From Xiphophorus maculatus (lineage: Eukaryota > Chordata > Actinopteri > Cyprinodontiformes > Poeciliidae): 64,000 nt of DNA. The notes under the pieces were generated by a model. It was given only the letters and a program-made list of their open reading frames with translations. It was not told the DNA's origin and made no database searches. Within the stretch, counting starts at the first letter, position 1. Each line of letters starts with the position of its first letter. The translations under genes were made by a program, and so were the position numbers. The stretch covers positions 1,508,802 to 1,572,801 of the forward strand of contig NC_036445.1 of NCBI RefSeq assembly GCF_002775205.1. Direction: 5' to 3'. This document shows, piece after piece, positions 15,301-26,482 of this stretch.

Positions 15301-16720
15301 TAAAGGGAACCTCACATTTTGCATGTTTTCATACTTCCATTTTGGCTTCAAGTGCTTCTACAGAAAACACTAAAGGAAAAACTACAAGCCGTTTTCTGGT
15401 AAAGGAGCTCAAAACAGTTAGAACAGATCAGGTGAATAATTTTGTGTTTTAAATGTAATAAACATGTTTTCATAGCCCACCCACCTATCCTAGCTTTTTC
15501 AAGGAAATATAATAGGTCACCTTGTTTTTTGGTGTCTGGAAATGAGCCATTTCAAAAAACTCCAGATTATTAAGTCACAACGGACAATGCGCCATTACCA
15601 GGCAACGCATGCAGAGCTCCAGCCTTTTTGGTCAGCTGGTTTTACCGCCCTATGTGCTGTGCAATGGCTGCTAGAAGTGTTTTGTTGTTAACTTACCCTC
15701 AAGAAATCCCTATATTCATTCTTTTTGGTTGTCCAGGAGGCTCTACTTCTGCTTTTCAAAGATCTATGGTTGTATAATTGTACATCTGTTTGCAGCCATT
15801 TTCACGTGTGAGTTGAGTTGGGGGGCGTGGCCAGAAGCAGTTTATTTGGTTTCAAAGTGACAAGAGACCTTAAAGCAGCTCAAAATCGGCAGACAGATTA
15901 TGATGAAGCTGTAGAGAAGTTTAAACATGATCAGATAAAAACCCCAAGCTTTGTACATCATAGGGCTTTTCAAGCTGCTATAAAAGAATGGAAAAAATAA
16001 GACATGTTTAAATTTGATTGATTGTTTTAGGGTGTTTTCATAAAGTCAGTAAGACTTTTATTCAGTAAAAAGTAATGCCAATTTTAGTGGTAAAAGATAA
16101 AGTTTACTTCCAAATAGACAGAATATGAAATTCCTGCTTAATATGGTTAAACTCTATGCATCAAAAGTAAGAAAAATACTGATATTTTTCAATTTTATCT
16201 GCTATCTGAATGCATAAAAGAGCTTCAAGAATCACAGCATTGATTATAAGTTGCAATATAATCAGTTTCATGGCAATACTTCATTAATCTTTATTCTTTA
16301 TCTGCATTGTCTGTCAGTACGTACTGACAGTTCAACACTGAAAGCCACAGAATAAATACAATCTAGAGCATCAACGTTTCCATTGGCCTCAGTGTTTACA
16401 GACACTGTGGTGATGTTTGAGCTTCATGGCCTGAAACATTTGCATAGCTGCTGATTATCTGATGCACACTGCACTAATGCGTGCACAGCTCTGCCACAGT
16501 TAGCTTTCTCTCATTCGATGTGAGTTTAAACCCTGTGGTGTAAATTACTGCATGCATCTGTGTAATCAGCAGTACAAATTTAAAATGGCTGGAGTTAAAA
16601 CAGCCTGATCATCTTTCTGTTCAACAGCAAGCAGGGGACGCCTACTCAACGCATTGGGGTGTCAACTGCCCAACGACCACACAAAGCCAGAAAAAAGTGC
16701 CTAGGATTCCAGAATAGACT

Positions 16721-16756
<36 letters not shown>

Positions 16757-17352
16757 AAAAAAAATTCCCTTCTCACCCACCGCGGGTGGTTCTTATCCTC
16801 TGAGCTCGGGTCCTCTACCAGAGGCCTGGGAGCTTGAGGGTTCTGCGCAGTATCTTGGCTGTGCCAAGGACTGCACATTTCTGGACTGAGATGTCTGATG
16901 TTGTTCCTGGGATCTGTTGTAGCCATTGGTCCAGTTTGGGGGTGACTGCCCCGAGGGCCCCGATGACCACAGGCACCACTGTGGTCTTCACCTTCCAGGC
17001 CCTCTCCAGTTCCTCCCTGAGGCCCTGGTATTTCTCTAGTTTCTCGTGCTCCTTTTTCCTGATGTTGCAGTCGCTTGGTATTGCTACATCTATCACAACG
17101 GCTTTCCTCTGTTGTTTATCCACTACGACAATGTCTGGTTGGTTCGCCATTACCATTTTGTCTGTCTGGATCTGGAAGTCCCACAGGATCTTAGCTCTGG
17201 CGTTCTCCGCCACCTTTGGGGGTGTTTCCCACTTTGATCCCGGGGTTTCCAGTCCATATTCTGCACAGATGTTTCTGTACACTATGCCTGCAACTTGGTT
17301 ATGTCGTTCCATGTACGCTTTCCCTGCCAGTATATAGTGTACAGACCCTGTA

Positions 17353-17431
<79 letters not shown>

Positions 17432-20323
17432 GGTGCTCATTTATCCCCACGTTCTGATGCTGCCCTGGGCAGCAGCATATCTGACCAAATCACCACAAGT
17501 ATCTTTTCAAACAGCAATGCATTGCTTGTTTGAACAAACATGTTAAACACATGACAGTGATTTCACATTGTTTTGAGAACAATGGTGTAAACTCCAGAGA
17601 TTATGGCCCACTATTTTGCATGCTTCAGGTGTTTTCCTCCTTTAAATCACTCAATTTCAGTGAATGCATCAGATTTCTGTAGAACTGATTACGACATTAA
17701 GGCATTTTTAGCCAGAAGTGTTAAAACAGGAAGATGTCTTAAACATTCAGGGTCTGGGACTGTGAAACAAAAACTACCACAAGCTTCTTCTCCTTCCCAC
17801 GACGCTTGGTTTTATGTAATCAACATATGAAAACAGTTACAGTAGATCTGTGTAGTCAAGGTGATAAGATGTTAAAACTTTGCATGATTGCATTAACATT
17901 GTTGTCGCTATATTTTGAAGAAATTCTGACTCTTCATTTGTTTTAACAATTGGAGTGATTGAAACTGTGATGATCTGAGAACATAATCCACGTTAGCTTC
18001 TTTTTCACAACTTTCTTATCCACTTATTTCACAATGTGCTAGTTAGCAACCCGTGGATCAAAACGTTTCACCCAACTACAATTTTGTTGCACCGTGGAAA
18101 ATGTGATTTTGTATTTTTGGATGATTTGGGGTTCTATTTTGCATGTTTATGTTGTGTTGTAGTTTCCTCACAAAGACACAACAGTCCCTAAAATGTTGCT
18201 GTTAGCAGATACTTTAATGACTATTTGACCTCTTAATAATTTGCAGCTTAAAGTTCACTCTAACCTCATTAGTCTGGTGTTCTCAGTCCTGCTGTTACTT
18301 TGGAAATGACTTGTTGTTACCAACATTTTATTTATGCACTGTCAACTTGTATCTATTTGACTGCTGAGTTTTAATATAAAACACTACTGGAACATTTTGT
18401 AAAATTTATTTCTCAATCTGTCTCTCCGTCTCGTACTGAGATGAGTTTTTGAGGAGGAGTGGGCCGGTAATCTGCAGACTGACATGTGAGAATGGAAAAT
18501 TAAAAATTGCTGCCTTGCTCATGTTTCTAACCACACCACTCGGTTCGCATCCTGAAGTCCTCATTAGCAGGCTGACTAGGTTTAGGTTTTTCCAGAGACC
18601 TTTAGGTAATAAATGTATTTTATTCATAAATTGGGCAATGTTTTCTGTACTTTATGCATTTTTCTTGTTTGCCTGATAAAACGTGTTGCCTGATTGTAAT
18701 CGTTAGTTGTTGATTATGAATAGTTTCTAGAAAATCAAAAGTTTTTAGTCGTTGAACAACTGGACTGATGTATTAGTGGCAATTCATCCCAGTGCAAAGG
18801 TCACTTTTAATGTCTTAATTTTGATTTTTTTTTCTTTTAAAGTCAGTTTTTTTGCTGAAAAACAAGAATGGAGCTCCAACTTAGAAAAAAAAGTTTATTG
18901 CTAAATGTAATCAGATTAAGTTTGTCAGACTTACTTTATTGACGTTTGTTTAACAAGACAACTTAATAAACTTAATATATTTACTTGGATAAACTTAATT
19001 TGATTGTTTGTAACATGATAACTCATTTTTTAAAAGTTGGATCACTACTTTCTTTTTACAGTATCAGGGTTCTGGTGATGACCCAATTATTTGATTCAGA
19101 TTTGCTGGAACTGAAACGCGTCTAAACGTTTCAGGAAACTCAAAGACTTTCACACCTGTGCATTAGTCATTCACTGTCATATATCTATTATTATTAACAC
19201 ATATGCCCAAACAGTGTTATCACATTTAACTTTTTATTATTTTTGCATTTTCAAAAATAATGTTTTAAAATATATTTATTCATATATTCACTTGAGTTGA
19301 ACTCAGAAAGTTTCTTTTTAGAGATTCAGGGTATTTAGAAGTATAATCAAGAATAATGCATTTGGTGTTTTTACCTTATTTTACTGCAGTACAACATTTA
19401 GTTGGATTAAAAATGTAATAATAAGCTGTAGACAGATGAGTTAAATCAAATCTACCCAACAAAACACCAAACGGTGCTATAATAAGACTTATCTAAAGGC
19501 CTAATTTGTCTTCCTAAAAGCTCACTTAGAGAACCTAAATCATACTTAAATGTATTTTATTCATTAGTAAATTCAGGACTTGACTTGTGTTTTAACATTG
19601 TTGTACATTCAGTTATCAAGAAAATGCAGAAATATTCATACCCCTTAAATTATCAAACCACAGACTTGAATATATTTCACTCAACACAAAGTTGAGTTGA
19701 AAGAAAATGATGATCAAACTTGTATTAAAAATAAAAATCTGAAAAGTGTGGCATGCTTTACTGTTAAACTCTCCAGCGTCAGTATTTTCCAGAACCACCT
19801 ACAGTGACTGCAGGTTCATTGTGATGCTCCCGGTTTTATGTTTTCTGGACTCTCTTTATGAATTAGTTGCTTACTGAAGGCCAAAGGTTGCACTGGATTT
19901 TATTTAAAAGTGATTTATTTATATTCTTTCATTTTACAGTTGTGTTTGTTTTTTTTACATAATCTCAAAATAATGACATTTGCTGTTGTGTGAAACGTTT
20001 AAGGGATGCGATTAAACTGTAATCTTCCTACAGCTGGCATTTTTGTCCAAATGTACGCATTAAAAATACGAGTGAACGGAAACCAGCTGCTCTATAAATG
20101 GCATTATAACAATCTGTTGCCATGTCTGCTTTGTTTCAGCAACATCATTACGGATGGCGAAAACGTGGACTGGAGTGGCTGGCGCATAGATGACGAAGAG
20201 ATCATGGATCACCTGAGCCCCAGAGGGGAAGGACTGATGGAGGGAATCAGCCGGTCTCTGGCTGGCATGGGCCGGCCAGAGATGTTTCCGGGTCAAGACG
20301 ACGGAGAATACAGTCAGGTGTAG
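375..20323 (+). CDS. plekhg6: PLEKHG6-like Rho guanine nucleotide exchange factor (DH-PH), 15 coding exons
   Basis: Exons read by splice sites and phase: 375-394, 2787-2991, 5074-5196, 5452-5574, 5808-5903, 6004-6054, 6277-6426, 8119-8229, 9845-9994, 10082-10216, 10867-10977, 11078-11210, 11303-11418, 13743-15187, 20140-20323; total 3153 nt, about 1050 aa. An in-frame TGA at 366-368 precedes the ATG. The DH domain (about residues 168-355) contains LWEFVQTELIYINKL and KPHQRITKYPLLLKAVL; the PH domain (about 410-505) contains LLFSDVLLLTK and VVRPPLALDRMNC. A single large exon encodes about 480 residues of low-complexity Ser/Pro-rich tail. The protein ends in EYSQV, a class I PDZ-ligand shape. 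The family activates RhoA-type GTPases at the cortex and junctions. PH residues such as ELQCMMNVTILV resemble PLEKHG6 more than PLEKHG5, and the neighbourhood agrees. The length is closer to PLEKHG5, so a PLEKHG5/7 relative is the alternative. Exon 2 uses a GC donor (2992-2993). Confidence 0.85.
3770..4440 (+). mobile_element. Tc1/mariner-like transposon relic in plekhg6 intron 2
   Basis: The stretch holds decayed transposase-coding sequence of a common fish Tc1-like family. Recognisable blocks are ACATGGTGGTGGCAGCGTCA (about 4129) and TAGTCAAAGTCTGGACTCAA, the SPDLNP-type motif region, followed by the usual TGGTAGAGACA tail block. No open transposase frame remains. Boundaries are approximate and no terminal repeats were resolved. 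Confidence 0.75.
6668..7185. mobile_element. Non-autonomous hAT-type element with 8-bp target duplication
   Basis: The left end starts CAATGCTGTCAAACTCAAG and the right end finishes TTCAGTTTGACACATGTG, imperfect terminal inverted repeats of the hAT CA...TG type. GTTTAAAT stands immediately outside both ends (6660-6667 and 7186-7193), the 8-bp duplication expected of hAT. The 518-bp interior has no transposase. It lies in plekhg6 intron 7 (6427-8118). Confidence 0.85.
8650..8876. repeat. MITE-like element, CTTCATGAATGTTTACGAC family
   Basis: The stretch TCATGAACATGAATGAGTC / CTTCATGAATGTTTACGAC / TGTCATAAAGTGTC recurs in diverged form at 35828-36212, so this is a dispersed repeat. The outer ends (TAACACTTTAAG and AATAAAGTGTTACC) are roughly inverted. 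No coding capacity is visible. Confidence 0.6.
8985..9610 (-). mobile_element. Tc1/mariner-like transposon relic (second family)
   Basis: On the plus strand, TTTGCTGGCCAATCAAGCAC and GGCAGGTGCCAAGTCCTGC are the reverse complement of a well-known vertebrate Tc1-like transposase segment that reads DWPANSP in intact copies. The frame is broken here. It sits in plekhg6 intron 8 (8230-9844) and was presumably neutral to splicing. Confidence 0.7.
11726..12297. mobile_element. Non-autonomous DNA element with terminal inverted repeats
   Basis: TGCGTTACCTTGCAA near 11758 is matched by TTGCAAGGTAACGCA near 12252. Outside these, GGGACATGAGG and CCCATGTCCCC are also inverted, giving imperfect inverted repeats of about 45 bp. 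The interior shows no transposase. The superfamily is not resolved and no clean target duplication was found. It lies in plekhg6 intron 13. Confidence 0.6.
12475..12860 (-). mobile_element. Tc1-like transposon relic
   Basis: AGAGCATCATTGAGCCACC followed by ACCGTGCTTCACTGTAGG is the reverse complement of the Tc1-like 'HGGGS' transposase block. The copy is heavily decayed and its ends are uncertain. Confidence 0.55.
15290..15985. repeat. Unclassified interspersed repeat in plekhg6 intron 14
   Basis: This segment has several blocks I recognise as repeated in teleost genomes, for example AGTCACAACGGACAATGCGC near 15573 and GGGGCGTGGCCAGAAGCAG near 15821. Class and exact ends are not clear. The small ORF at 15818-16000 lies inside it and is not regarded as a gene. 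Confidence 0.45.
16722..16764. repeat. (TA)n followed by A-run
   Basis: A TA dinucleotide tract runs directly into an A-run at the 3' edge of the neighbouring minus-strand LINE fragment. A second TA tract stands at its other edge (17357-17390), so the LINE appears to sit in a TA repeat. Confidence 0.9.
16765..17356 (-). mobile_element. LINE 3' fragment, R4/Dong (Rex6)-like, with restriction-like endonuclease end
   Basis: The minus-strand frame 17312-16815 encodes the C-terminal end of a LINE polyprotein. PDIVVVDKQQRKAVVIDVA is the PD...D core of a restriction-like endonuclease, and the frame ends ILRRTLKLPGLW. This 3' end is very common in fish genomes. The 5' part is missing, as usual for truncated insertions. 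The clade (R4/Dong versus R2-like) is inferred from the endonuclease type and the TA-repeat target. It lies in plekhg6 intron 14. Confidence 0.75.
17357..17427. repeat. (TA)n and T-run
   Basis: A TA tract of about 34 bp is followed by a T-run of about 37 bp. It flanks the LINE fragment on its 5' side and is probably a length-variable microsatellite. Confidence 0.9.
19610..19860 (-). mobile_element. Tc1-like transposon end fragment
   Basis: GAAATATTCATACCCCTTAA and the following CAACACAAAG resemble the terminal region of the Tc1-like family found elsewhere in the window. Only a short decayed piece is visible. Confidence 0.45.
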
Positions 20324-20933
20324 ATCCGTAATCTGACCAGTCCTGTTCATTTAGTCAGATCAAGAACTGACTCCGAGCACAACATTTTTAGGGAAAGCAA
20401 AAGTAAAAAAGCAGGAATGAAGATTCGTGTTGTCGCACAAGCAGACGCAAATTATGTTTTCTCAGTATCTAAATAGATGAGTGAGAGTTGATGTGTAAAA
20501 TATTGTAACATAGTCAGAATCAAAATATACTGTATATGTTACCATTTTTAAAATTTTGATTTTAAGTGTATGTGTTATTTATCAGATGTGTTAATGTCTT
20601 CTCGTTTAGAAAGAGAATTATGTACATAACAATTAAAAACAACTTTATTTCTGTTAAGTGCACTTTATTTTTCAAACACTTCAGACACTTTCACAATGGG
20701 CCAACAAATCCACACAAAACCAACAATATTTACATCTGAAATAAAGTATAATTACAGTTTGAATTCCTTCATAGTTCCTGCTACAAAGTCTGCTATGAGC
20801 TTATTTACAAAATCTGTGCAAAAGAAAGCCTTTCAGTTTTTTTGTTAGTTTTTTTTTGCAAGAAAAAGACATTTCACTGTTAAGTAGTACTGGGAACGTC
20901 TTCCTGCAAAAATCTCTAGTCGGATGGGTTTTT
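20324..20933. other. Convergent 3' UTRs of plekhg6 and lag3
   Basis: The 610 bp between the two stop codons must hold both 3' ends. A plus-strand ATTAAA lies at 20632-20637, and minus-strand AATAAA signals lie at 20644-20649 and 20664-20669. If these are used, the two transcripts abut or overlap by a few tens of bases. Confidence 0.65.
20664..20669 (-). terminator. Candidate lag3 polyadenylation signal
   Basis: AATAAA on the minus strand (TTTATT on plus), about 265 bp past the lag3 stop. A second copy lies at 20644-20649. Confidence 0.55.
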
Positions 20934-23866
20934 TCACTTTTTCACTCGATCCTTTTCTCTTTCTTCGCGCTCGTTGGAGATGGTGTGAACGATGGTCTCC
21001 AGTGCAGGATACTGCAAGATCCTTCTCCTCTGTGGAGAAGAGAGGGGAAATAAATGAGATCTGAGCAGCATTTATAAATGCATTTTATTTCTTTAAAATT
21101 ATACAAAAAAAATAAGATTTGGGTCAAGATTTTAGATTTAGCATAAAAGTTTAGGATTTCTGAAGAAAAAGGCCCAGCTTTTCAAAATATTTCAAAAATA
21201 AACTAAAGATTTATTTACCCTTCGGTGATTCTTGTACATCTGAGCAAGAACCAACAGCAGAATGATGAGGAGAAAGCTGAGCCCGACCACGGTGCCAGTG
21301 TTACTGGAGACTCCTGATGATATTTCTCCACTCAGACCAGCTAAAGAAGAAGAAAGAAAACAAACTGTAAGATTTCCCAGTAGAGATAAATGCAGCCTCC
21401 ACGTGAAGTTCATTTTTATTGTGGGTCTTACCCATAACGTGAACTTGGGTGGTCACATTCCCCAAAAGGCCGTTTGTCCCCAGGTAGCGACATGTCCATT
21501 CACCAAGGTCCTCCTTCACAGGAACCGTCTGTCCGTACTGGACCGGTCCAACCGACTCGGTGCCGTTGATGTCGTAGCTCACATGGACCCACTGATAGTC
21601 GGTGACTTCACTTGGGTCGGACAGTTGGCAGCTCAACATCGTTGTGCCTTTCTTCTTTGACTTGACAACTGAGGAAAGAAGAATAAAAAAGTTAAAAATA
21701 AATAGATAATGGTGAGAAAATGAAAAGCTGATGGATTTGTTGAAGAAACTCACTTTTAGCAACGACAAGCTGCATCGTCTGACTCAGTCGTCGTTCTTGT
21801 ATGGTCCCTCCACACCTATACCTGCCCTCATTTTCAGGCACGACCTCCTGGATTACGATGGATTTATCCCAGGAGGATGAAGAAGCTGAACGGTTGTTGA
21901 AAATCTGAAATCCGCTGTCCAGTTTCTCCACCAGTACCGCTTTGGGGGAAAGGCTAGGGGAGAAGACGCAGGGCATCGTGAACGAAGACCCCAACGCCGC
22001 ATACAACTTGGTGTCTTGTTTGGGAGGCTGGATTATTCCTGTAGAAGAAAAAAGAAGATGTTATAGAAGTGATTTAAATCCCTATTTCCTCCTAAACTAC
22101 TTCAGGTGTCAGAGTCTCACCTGTCACAGACAGCTCCACTGAGGCGCTCCATACATTGCTGGACCTGTGGACAGAACAAGTCCAGGTTCCTGCCAGCTTA
22201 TCCGAAGCCTGTACGTCTACAGCTCTTCCAGATAAGGTTCGGGTCTTTGGCGCATATGGCTGATTGTTCAACGTCCAGTAAACTACAGCATTTTCAGGCC
22301 AAGGAGTCACTGAACATCGGACGGACACATCGTCCCCCCACATGGGAGTCGATGGAAAGACGGACGCTGTGAAGGAAGAAGGAAATAAAAATGCTTAATG
22401 ATGGTCATGTGAATAATCAGTTCTCAATATTAGCAGAATTTCTGCACTTTAGAAGTCAACCTCAAGTATAACCTGCATCCTCCTAAGACTGGATTTTCTT
22501 GCCACTAACTGTAACAAGTGTCAGAAAAACAACTTACCTTCGATGATTCGAAGCATGATCCGTTTGTCAGTTGAGTGGCCTTTGATTTCCACCTTGCATG
22601 TATAAAGTCCTGCGTCGTCTTCCTTCAGACCGTTAATCTCCAGGCTGTAGTCGCCTTTGGCAAACTTCAAGTGCGGGCATTGCACCCGGGAGTTCTCCCT
22701 GTTAAACCAGTTAGAGCCCCAGTACTGCAGACCGCTGCTCTGCTTTCTCCACACTGTGCTGCATTTCAAAAGAAACATCCGAGGTCAGAGGTCAACCACA
22801 TGAACTGTCTATACATCCATAAGTTGTTGTATATGTAAATATGTCTGTGATTATTCAAATAACTCTGGAAATTCATGCAACAGATACATTTAGTAATGGA
22901 TGGTCCGTTACTAAATGGAAGTAGGAGTCAAACACTTCTTCTGATTGGTCTGCAGCTGAGTGCAGATTAACTATTCAGATTTTAGAGTTTATTTAATAAA
23001 TAAGGCTTACATTTTTTATTGTTTCATGACACACTGCAACACAGCAAATATGAAATACACAAATAAACACTGAAGCTATTATTTTTGACTTTTATATATT
23101 TTAATGTTTTTTTATGTAATTATAATACAAAATATAAAGATTTCAGTTTTTGATTCTAGAATTAACTATTTAATTTAATTAATTGTTTACATATTTTTTA
23201 TTTGTTTATGTATTTAATTTTGTTTAAAATGCCGGACATATAAATATTAATTTTACAAAATATTTGAGCTTTTTATTGTAGCACTTTAGGTTCTTGCTAC
23301 AGCTATACAATTACTAAATAAAATAAACATCCAACATGAATTTAATCAACTATTTTCACATTTATTTAAATATGAATGCGTTTTTACTTAAAAGCTAATA
23401 TTGAAAGAGATATTTTTTATCTATTCCAGTTTTATTTACATGATCACATTTATGATTTTTTAAATAAATCTTCTTATGAGATGTTTTGTGGCACTTTTAG
23501 CCCTGATTTGTATTAAGGATTAGTTTGATTTAAGCAGAAATAATAATAATAAACAGCAGGGAGAAGTGGTGAGTGCAGAAGTTTGTTTCTTACCCTTTGT
23601 TGTCTTTGCTCCAGGTGATGGCAGCAGGATCACACTGCGCAGCTTCACATATGCAGGGCAACACGACCTGAGAACCCGCCTCACCAACCACCTCTGTCAC
23701 CTCACTTCTCACTCCTAGAAATACAACAGAAGATAAATACTTTACAAACTGAAAACTCGGAAAAAAAACTTTAAATATCTAAAAATCTGTTTTAAAAAAA
23801 TCACCTAAAATTACCTTTTGTGAGAAGAAAAATCATCCCAAAGACGAGAGTCTCCACCAGCATCAT
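20934..23866 (-). CDS. lag3: LAG3 (CD223)-like inhibitory receptor, 4 Ig domains, 8 exons
   Basis: Exons: 23866-23815, 23714-23594, 22758-22538, 22366-22121, 22038-21754, 21668-21432, 21340-21219, 21029-20934; 1380 nt, 459 aa. A signal peptide (MMLVETLVFGMIFLLTK) precedes D1, split over two exons (about 18-131; LPC...W...DDAGLYTC), D2 (about 132-213; VSVRCSV...LAGTWTCSV), D3 (about 214-308; LYAALGSSFTMPC...GRYRCGG) and D4 (about 309-387; LSCQL...LGEWTCRYL). A TM segment (about 404-421) and a short basic tail follow. D3 and D4 align by eye with human LAG3 (YAGAGSRVGLPC; SQPWQCQLYQGERLLG), and the tail aligns with FSALE. CD4 is the related alternative, but the CxC Lck-binding motif is absent. 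Mammalian LAG3 binds MHC class II and other ligands on T cells and dampens activation; that role is inferred here. Confidence 0.88.
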
Positions 23867-23986
23867 TTTGATGTTTTAAATTCACACCCAGTTAAAATAA
23901 ATCCTTCAAATCTGATCAGTCTTTTCTCCTCAATGCCGCCTCAGCCGTCTCTCTCGCGTGCTTTTTTCTCGTTCGGCTTGTTGGGG

Positions 23987-23997
23987 TTTATATATAA
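23987..23997 (-). promoter_or_regulatory. TATA box of lag3
   Basis: Read on the minus strand, TTATATATAAA lies about 120 bp upstream of the lag3 ATG. Transcription would start near 23960, giving a 5' UTR of about 95 nt. It is the only TATA-like element close to the first exon. Confidence 0.6.
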
Positions 23998-24044
23998 GCC
24001 TGGGGGTGCGAGCGGAGGCAGAGATGGGTAGTTCCTCTGCAGAT

Positions 24045-24050
24045 CACGTG
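24045..24050. promoter_or_regulatory. CACGTG E-box upstream of lag3
   Basis: A palindromic CACGTG (USF/MYC-type site) lies about 50 bp upstream of the lag3 TATA box. An ETS-type AGGAAGTG (minus strand, about 24124-24131) is also near. Function is inferred from position only. Confidence 0.4.
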
Positions 24051-26482
24051 ACTTTAGGGAGACTTTGATGCGGTCTGGCTTTGTCAGCCTGGAAACTGTA
24101 AGACAGAGAAGTAAACAGGGAGTCCCACTTCCTCCCACGGATTCTCTCTATCTTTTTCTAGTTTCTGATTCTTCTAAGTGAGAAATCCTCTCCAGCAATA
24201 TGTCAAAATATTCAGTTTGGAAGCTCAACAAGTAAGGAGGTCACAAGAATAGTTTTGACCCAAATCCTGTAAGAAAAAACTACCTAAGTACTCTAAATAC
24301 ATTTTAGAGATATGTAGTTGATAAATAAAGATACGTAGGTAAGTTGATAAACTTTTATAAGGCTAAGCTTTTGGTATAATTTGTTTTAGTTTTCTCTATA
24401 AAGCACAGTGAATGCTTTTTGTTTACAAATATTGTTGGTTTCATTCATGGAAGCCCTGGTTGTTTTTTTGAAACTGCGACGCCAAACGCAGCCGTCACCA
24501 CGGCGTCACTTCCAGTCATTTACGTTCACGCCCAATGGTTACCAAACCATCGACGTTACCAAATCAGATCTTCACCAGCCGCCTGAGCATGAGAGCAGGG
24601 CTTAAAGTACCACAATCTGGCCCTGATGGATATTCATGAAAGTGAATCATCTCCACCATTCTCATTTCTTTACTTTCCTTTTCGTCAGATCTTAGACAAT
24701 TGCAGAAGAATGCGGGCCCACACTGTGAGGCAAAGGATTGTTTCACATCATAGTTTTACCATTTTTCATTCAGCCGCAGCCAGAAGGAATCTGATTAACT
24801 GTAAACACATTGAGTTTTGAGAATGGAGACGTAAACATCTGGAACGCCTGATGATCACATATGATTTTTAAAAGATGACGCAGTTTAATGTTTCTCGTAG
24901 GTCAGCGTTTGTCACAACTAGCATTATTGGAACCATTTTTCATTCAAGTGGCGAAAAATATTTTCCTGTGGTCTCAAAGAAAACATTTATTTATTTGTTT
25001 ATTAACTTTTCTAGCTTTAGATTAAAATAGAACAGATTCTACTATAAATAGAAGGAAGATGGGCTCTTAGGATAGACCAAACTTTTATTATTCTGCACTG
25101 TAAAACGTTTGAAGGTGGTTCACCTGCTGCCTTGAAAATGCAACTTAAGTCAACAAGAAAACTCTCAGTTTTAACTCAGAAATCAGAGAAATAAAATGAG
25201 AGATAAAATAGGTGCAATAACCAGGTTGCATAGGTGTGAACAACCTTAAGCAAATACTTTCTTGAAGACCGTTTAGTTTATTTTCAGCATTCAGTCGTAC
25301 TTGGTACTTTTCTAAGTTCATACAGCATCTTGATTTTCTACTATCACTATAGTTTAAGTATCTGAACAGGTTCAATAATCTGTTTTTCAGATCAAACCTG
25401 GAGGAGGTTTTTGAGGCAATAGAGGGATTCATTGTTGATATTGCTTAAAAAATTATAGCTTCAAGTAATGAAATTGACACCTATCTCCTAATTACACCTA
25501 GAAAACTTCTTCCACATCTCAGTCAATCAGAGCAAATCACATCTTTCTAGAGGTGAGTAGTGCTGGGGGTTGTGGTGGTCTCTGTGGTTGTTTATTGTAC
25601 CAGCTGGGAAAAAAAATCACTTTTGAACTCAACCTGACACAATAAATCCATCTGAGTTGTGTTTTCCGTAAACATCACCAACTAAACGTACCAGCAAATG
25701 TTTTTTGCACAACAACACAGTCTAATGTATGCAGTCAGATGAAGAATGTACAGTACCTGTATATTTTTTATGCCTCATGTTAGCTGAACTGCAATAGCAG
25801 TGGAGATAGTGTCACAATTTGTCCATCCTTCCATCCATACAAAGAAAACTGCAGTTTTGTGCATTAGATGTTTACATTATTGAGCATTTATTAAAAGAAA
25901 ATCAGAATATATAAAATGCAGTATACAGCATCTAAAGCACTCCACACCAAATTAATGCAAGAGTGGCCAATAATGACAACAGAACAAAGGTTGAAGAACC
26001 CTGTGTTTGTTTTTAGAGTTTTATCCCAGCTGTGGAGAGTAAGAGCATAAAGCCAGGAGGGTCAAAGGTCAGGCACATGTACACAACATTAAATACATTG
26101 CTATGCATTTAATAAGCTTCAACTGCAGTTCAAACACTGTGATGTTTTCCTATTATTTCATATCAACAAAAGTTGCAATGTCTTTTTGTTTCATTATTTA
26201 TTTAATGCAAATATGTTTTAATTGTGGACTTATTGTTGGAAATTCAAGCCTCAGGGTGTTGTTCAACTTTGAAATATTTTCTGATTTAAAACTATTTTTT
26301 TATTTTCAAGTGAAATTACCGGACGATACATTTTTCTTAATGAATGTGGGTTGCTGTCTTACTCTCATCACTAGCATGGGTGTTTTTTCTTTCTCTCTTT
26401 GTTTTTAATGTGTTTTTTTTATTAGAAAATAAACACCGATGTGTTAGTTATTCCTGTGATTTAAGTAATATTACACCCTTGT

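Noticed and set aside
15818-16000. Small gene in plekhg6 intron 14
   Set aside because: Lies within an interspersed repeat seen in many fish genomes.
16834-17337. 167-aa plus-strand frame
   Set aside because: Antisense of the LINE endonuclease frame.
21262-21660. 132-aa plus-strand frame
   Set aside because: Antisense shadow of lag3 exons 6 and 7.
20934-23866. CD4 (CD4-1) as identity of the four-Ig gene
   Set aside because: No CxC Lck-binding motif in the tail; D3, D4 and the tail align by eye with LAG3 rather than CD4.
24408-24605. 65-aa frame near the lag3 promoter
   Set aside because: Short, unsupported and without homology that I recognise.
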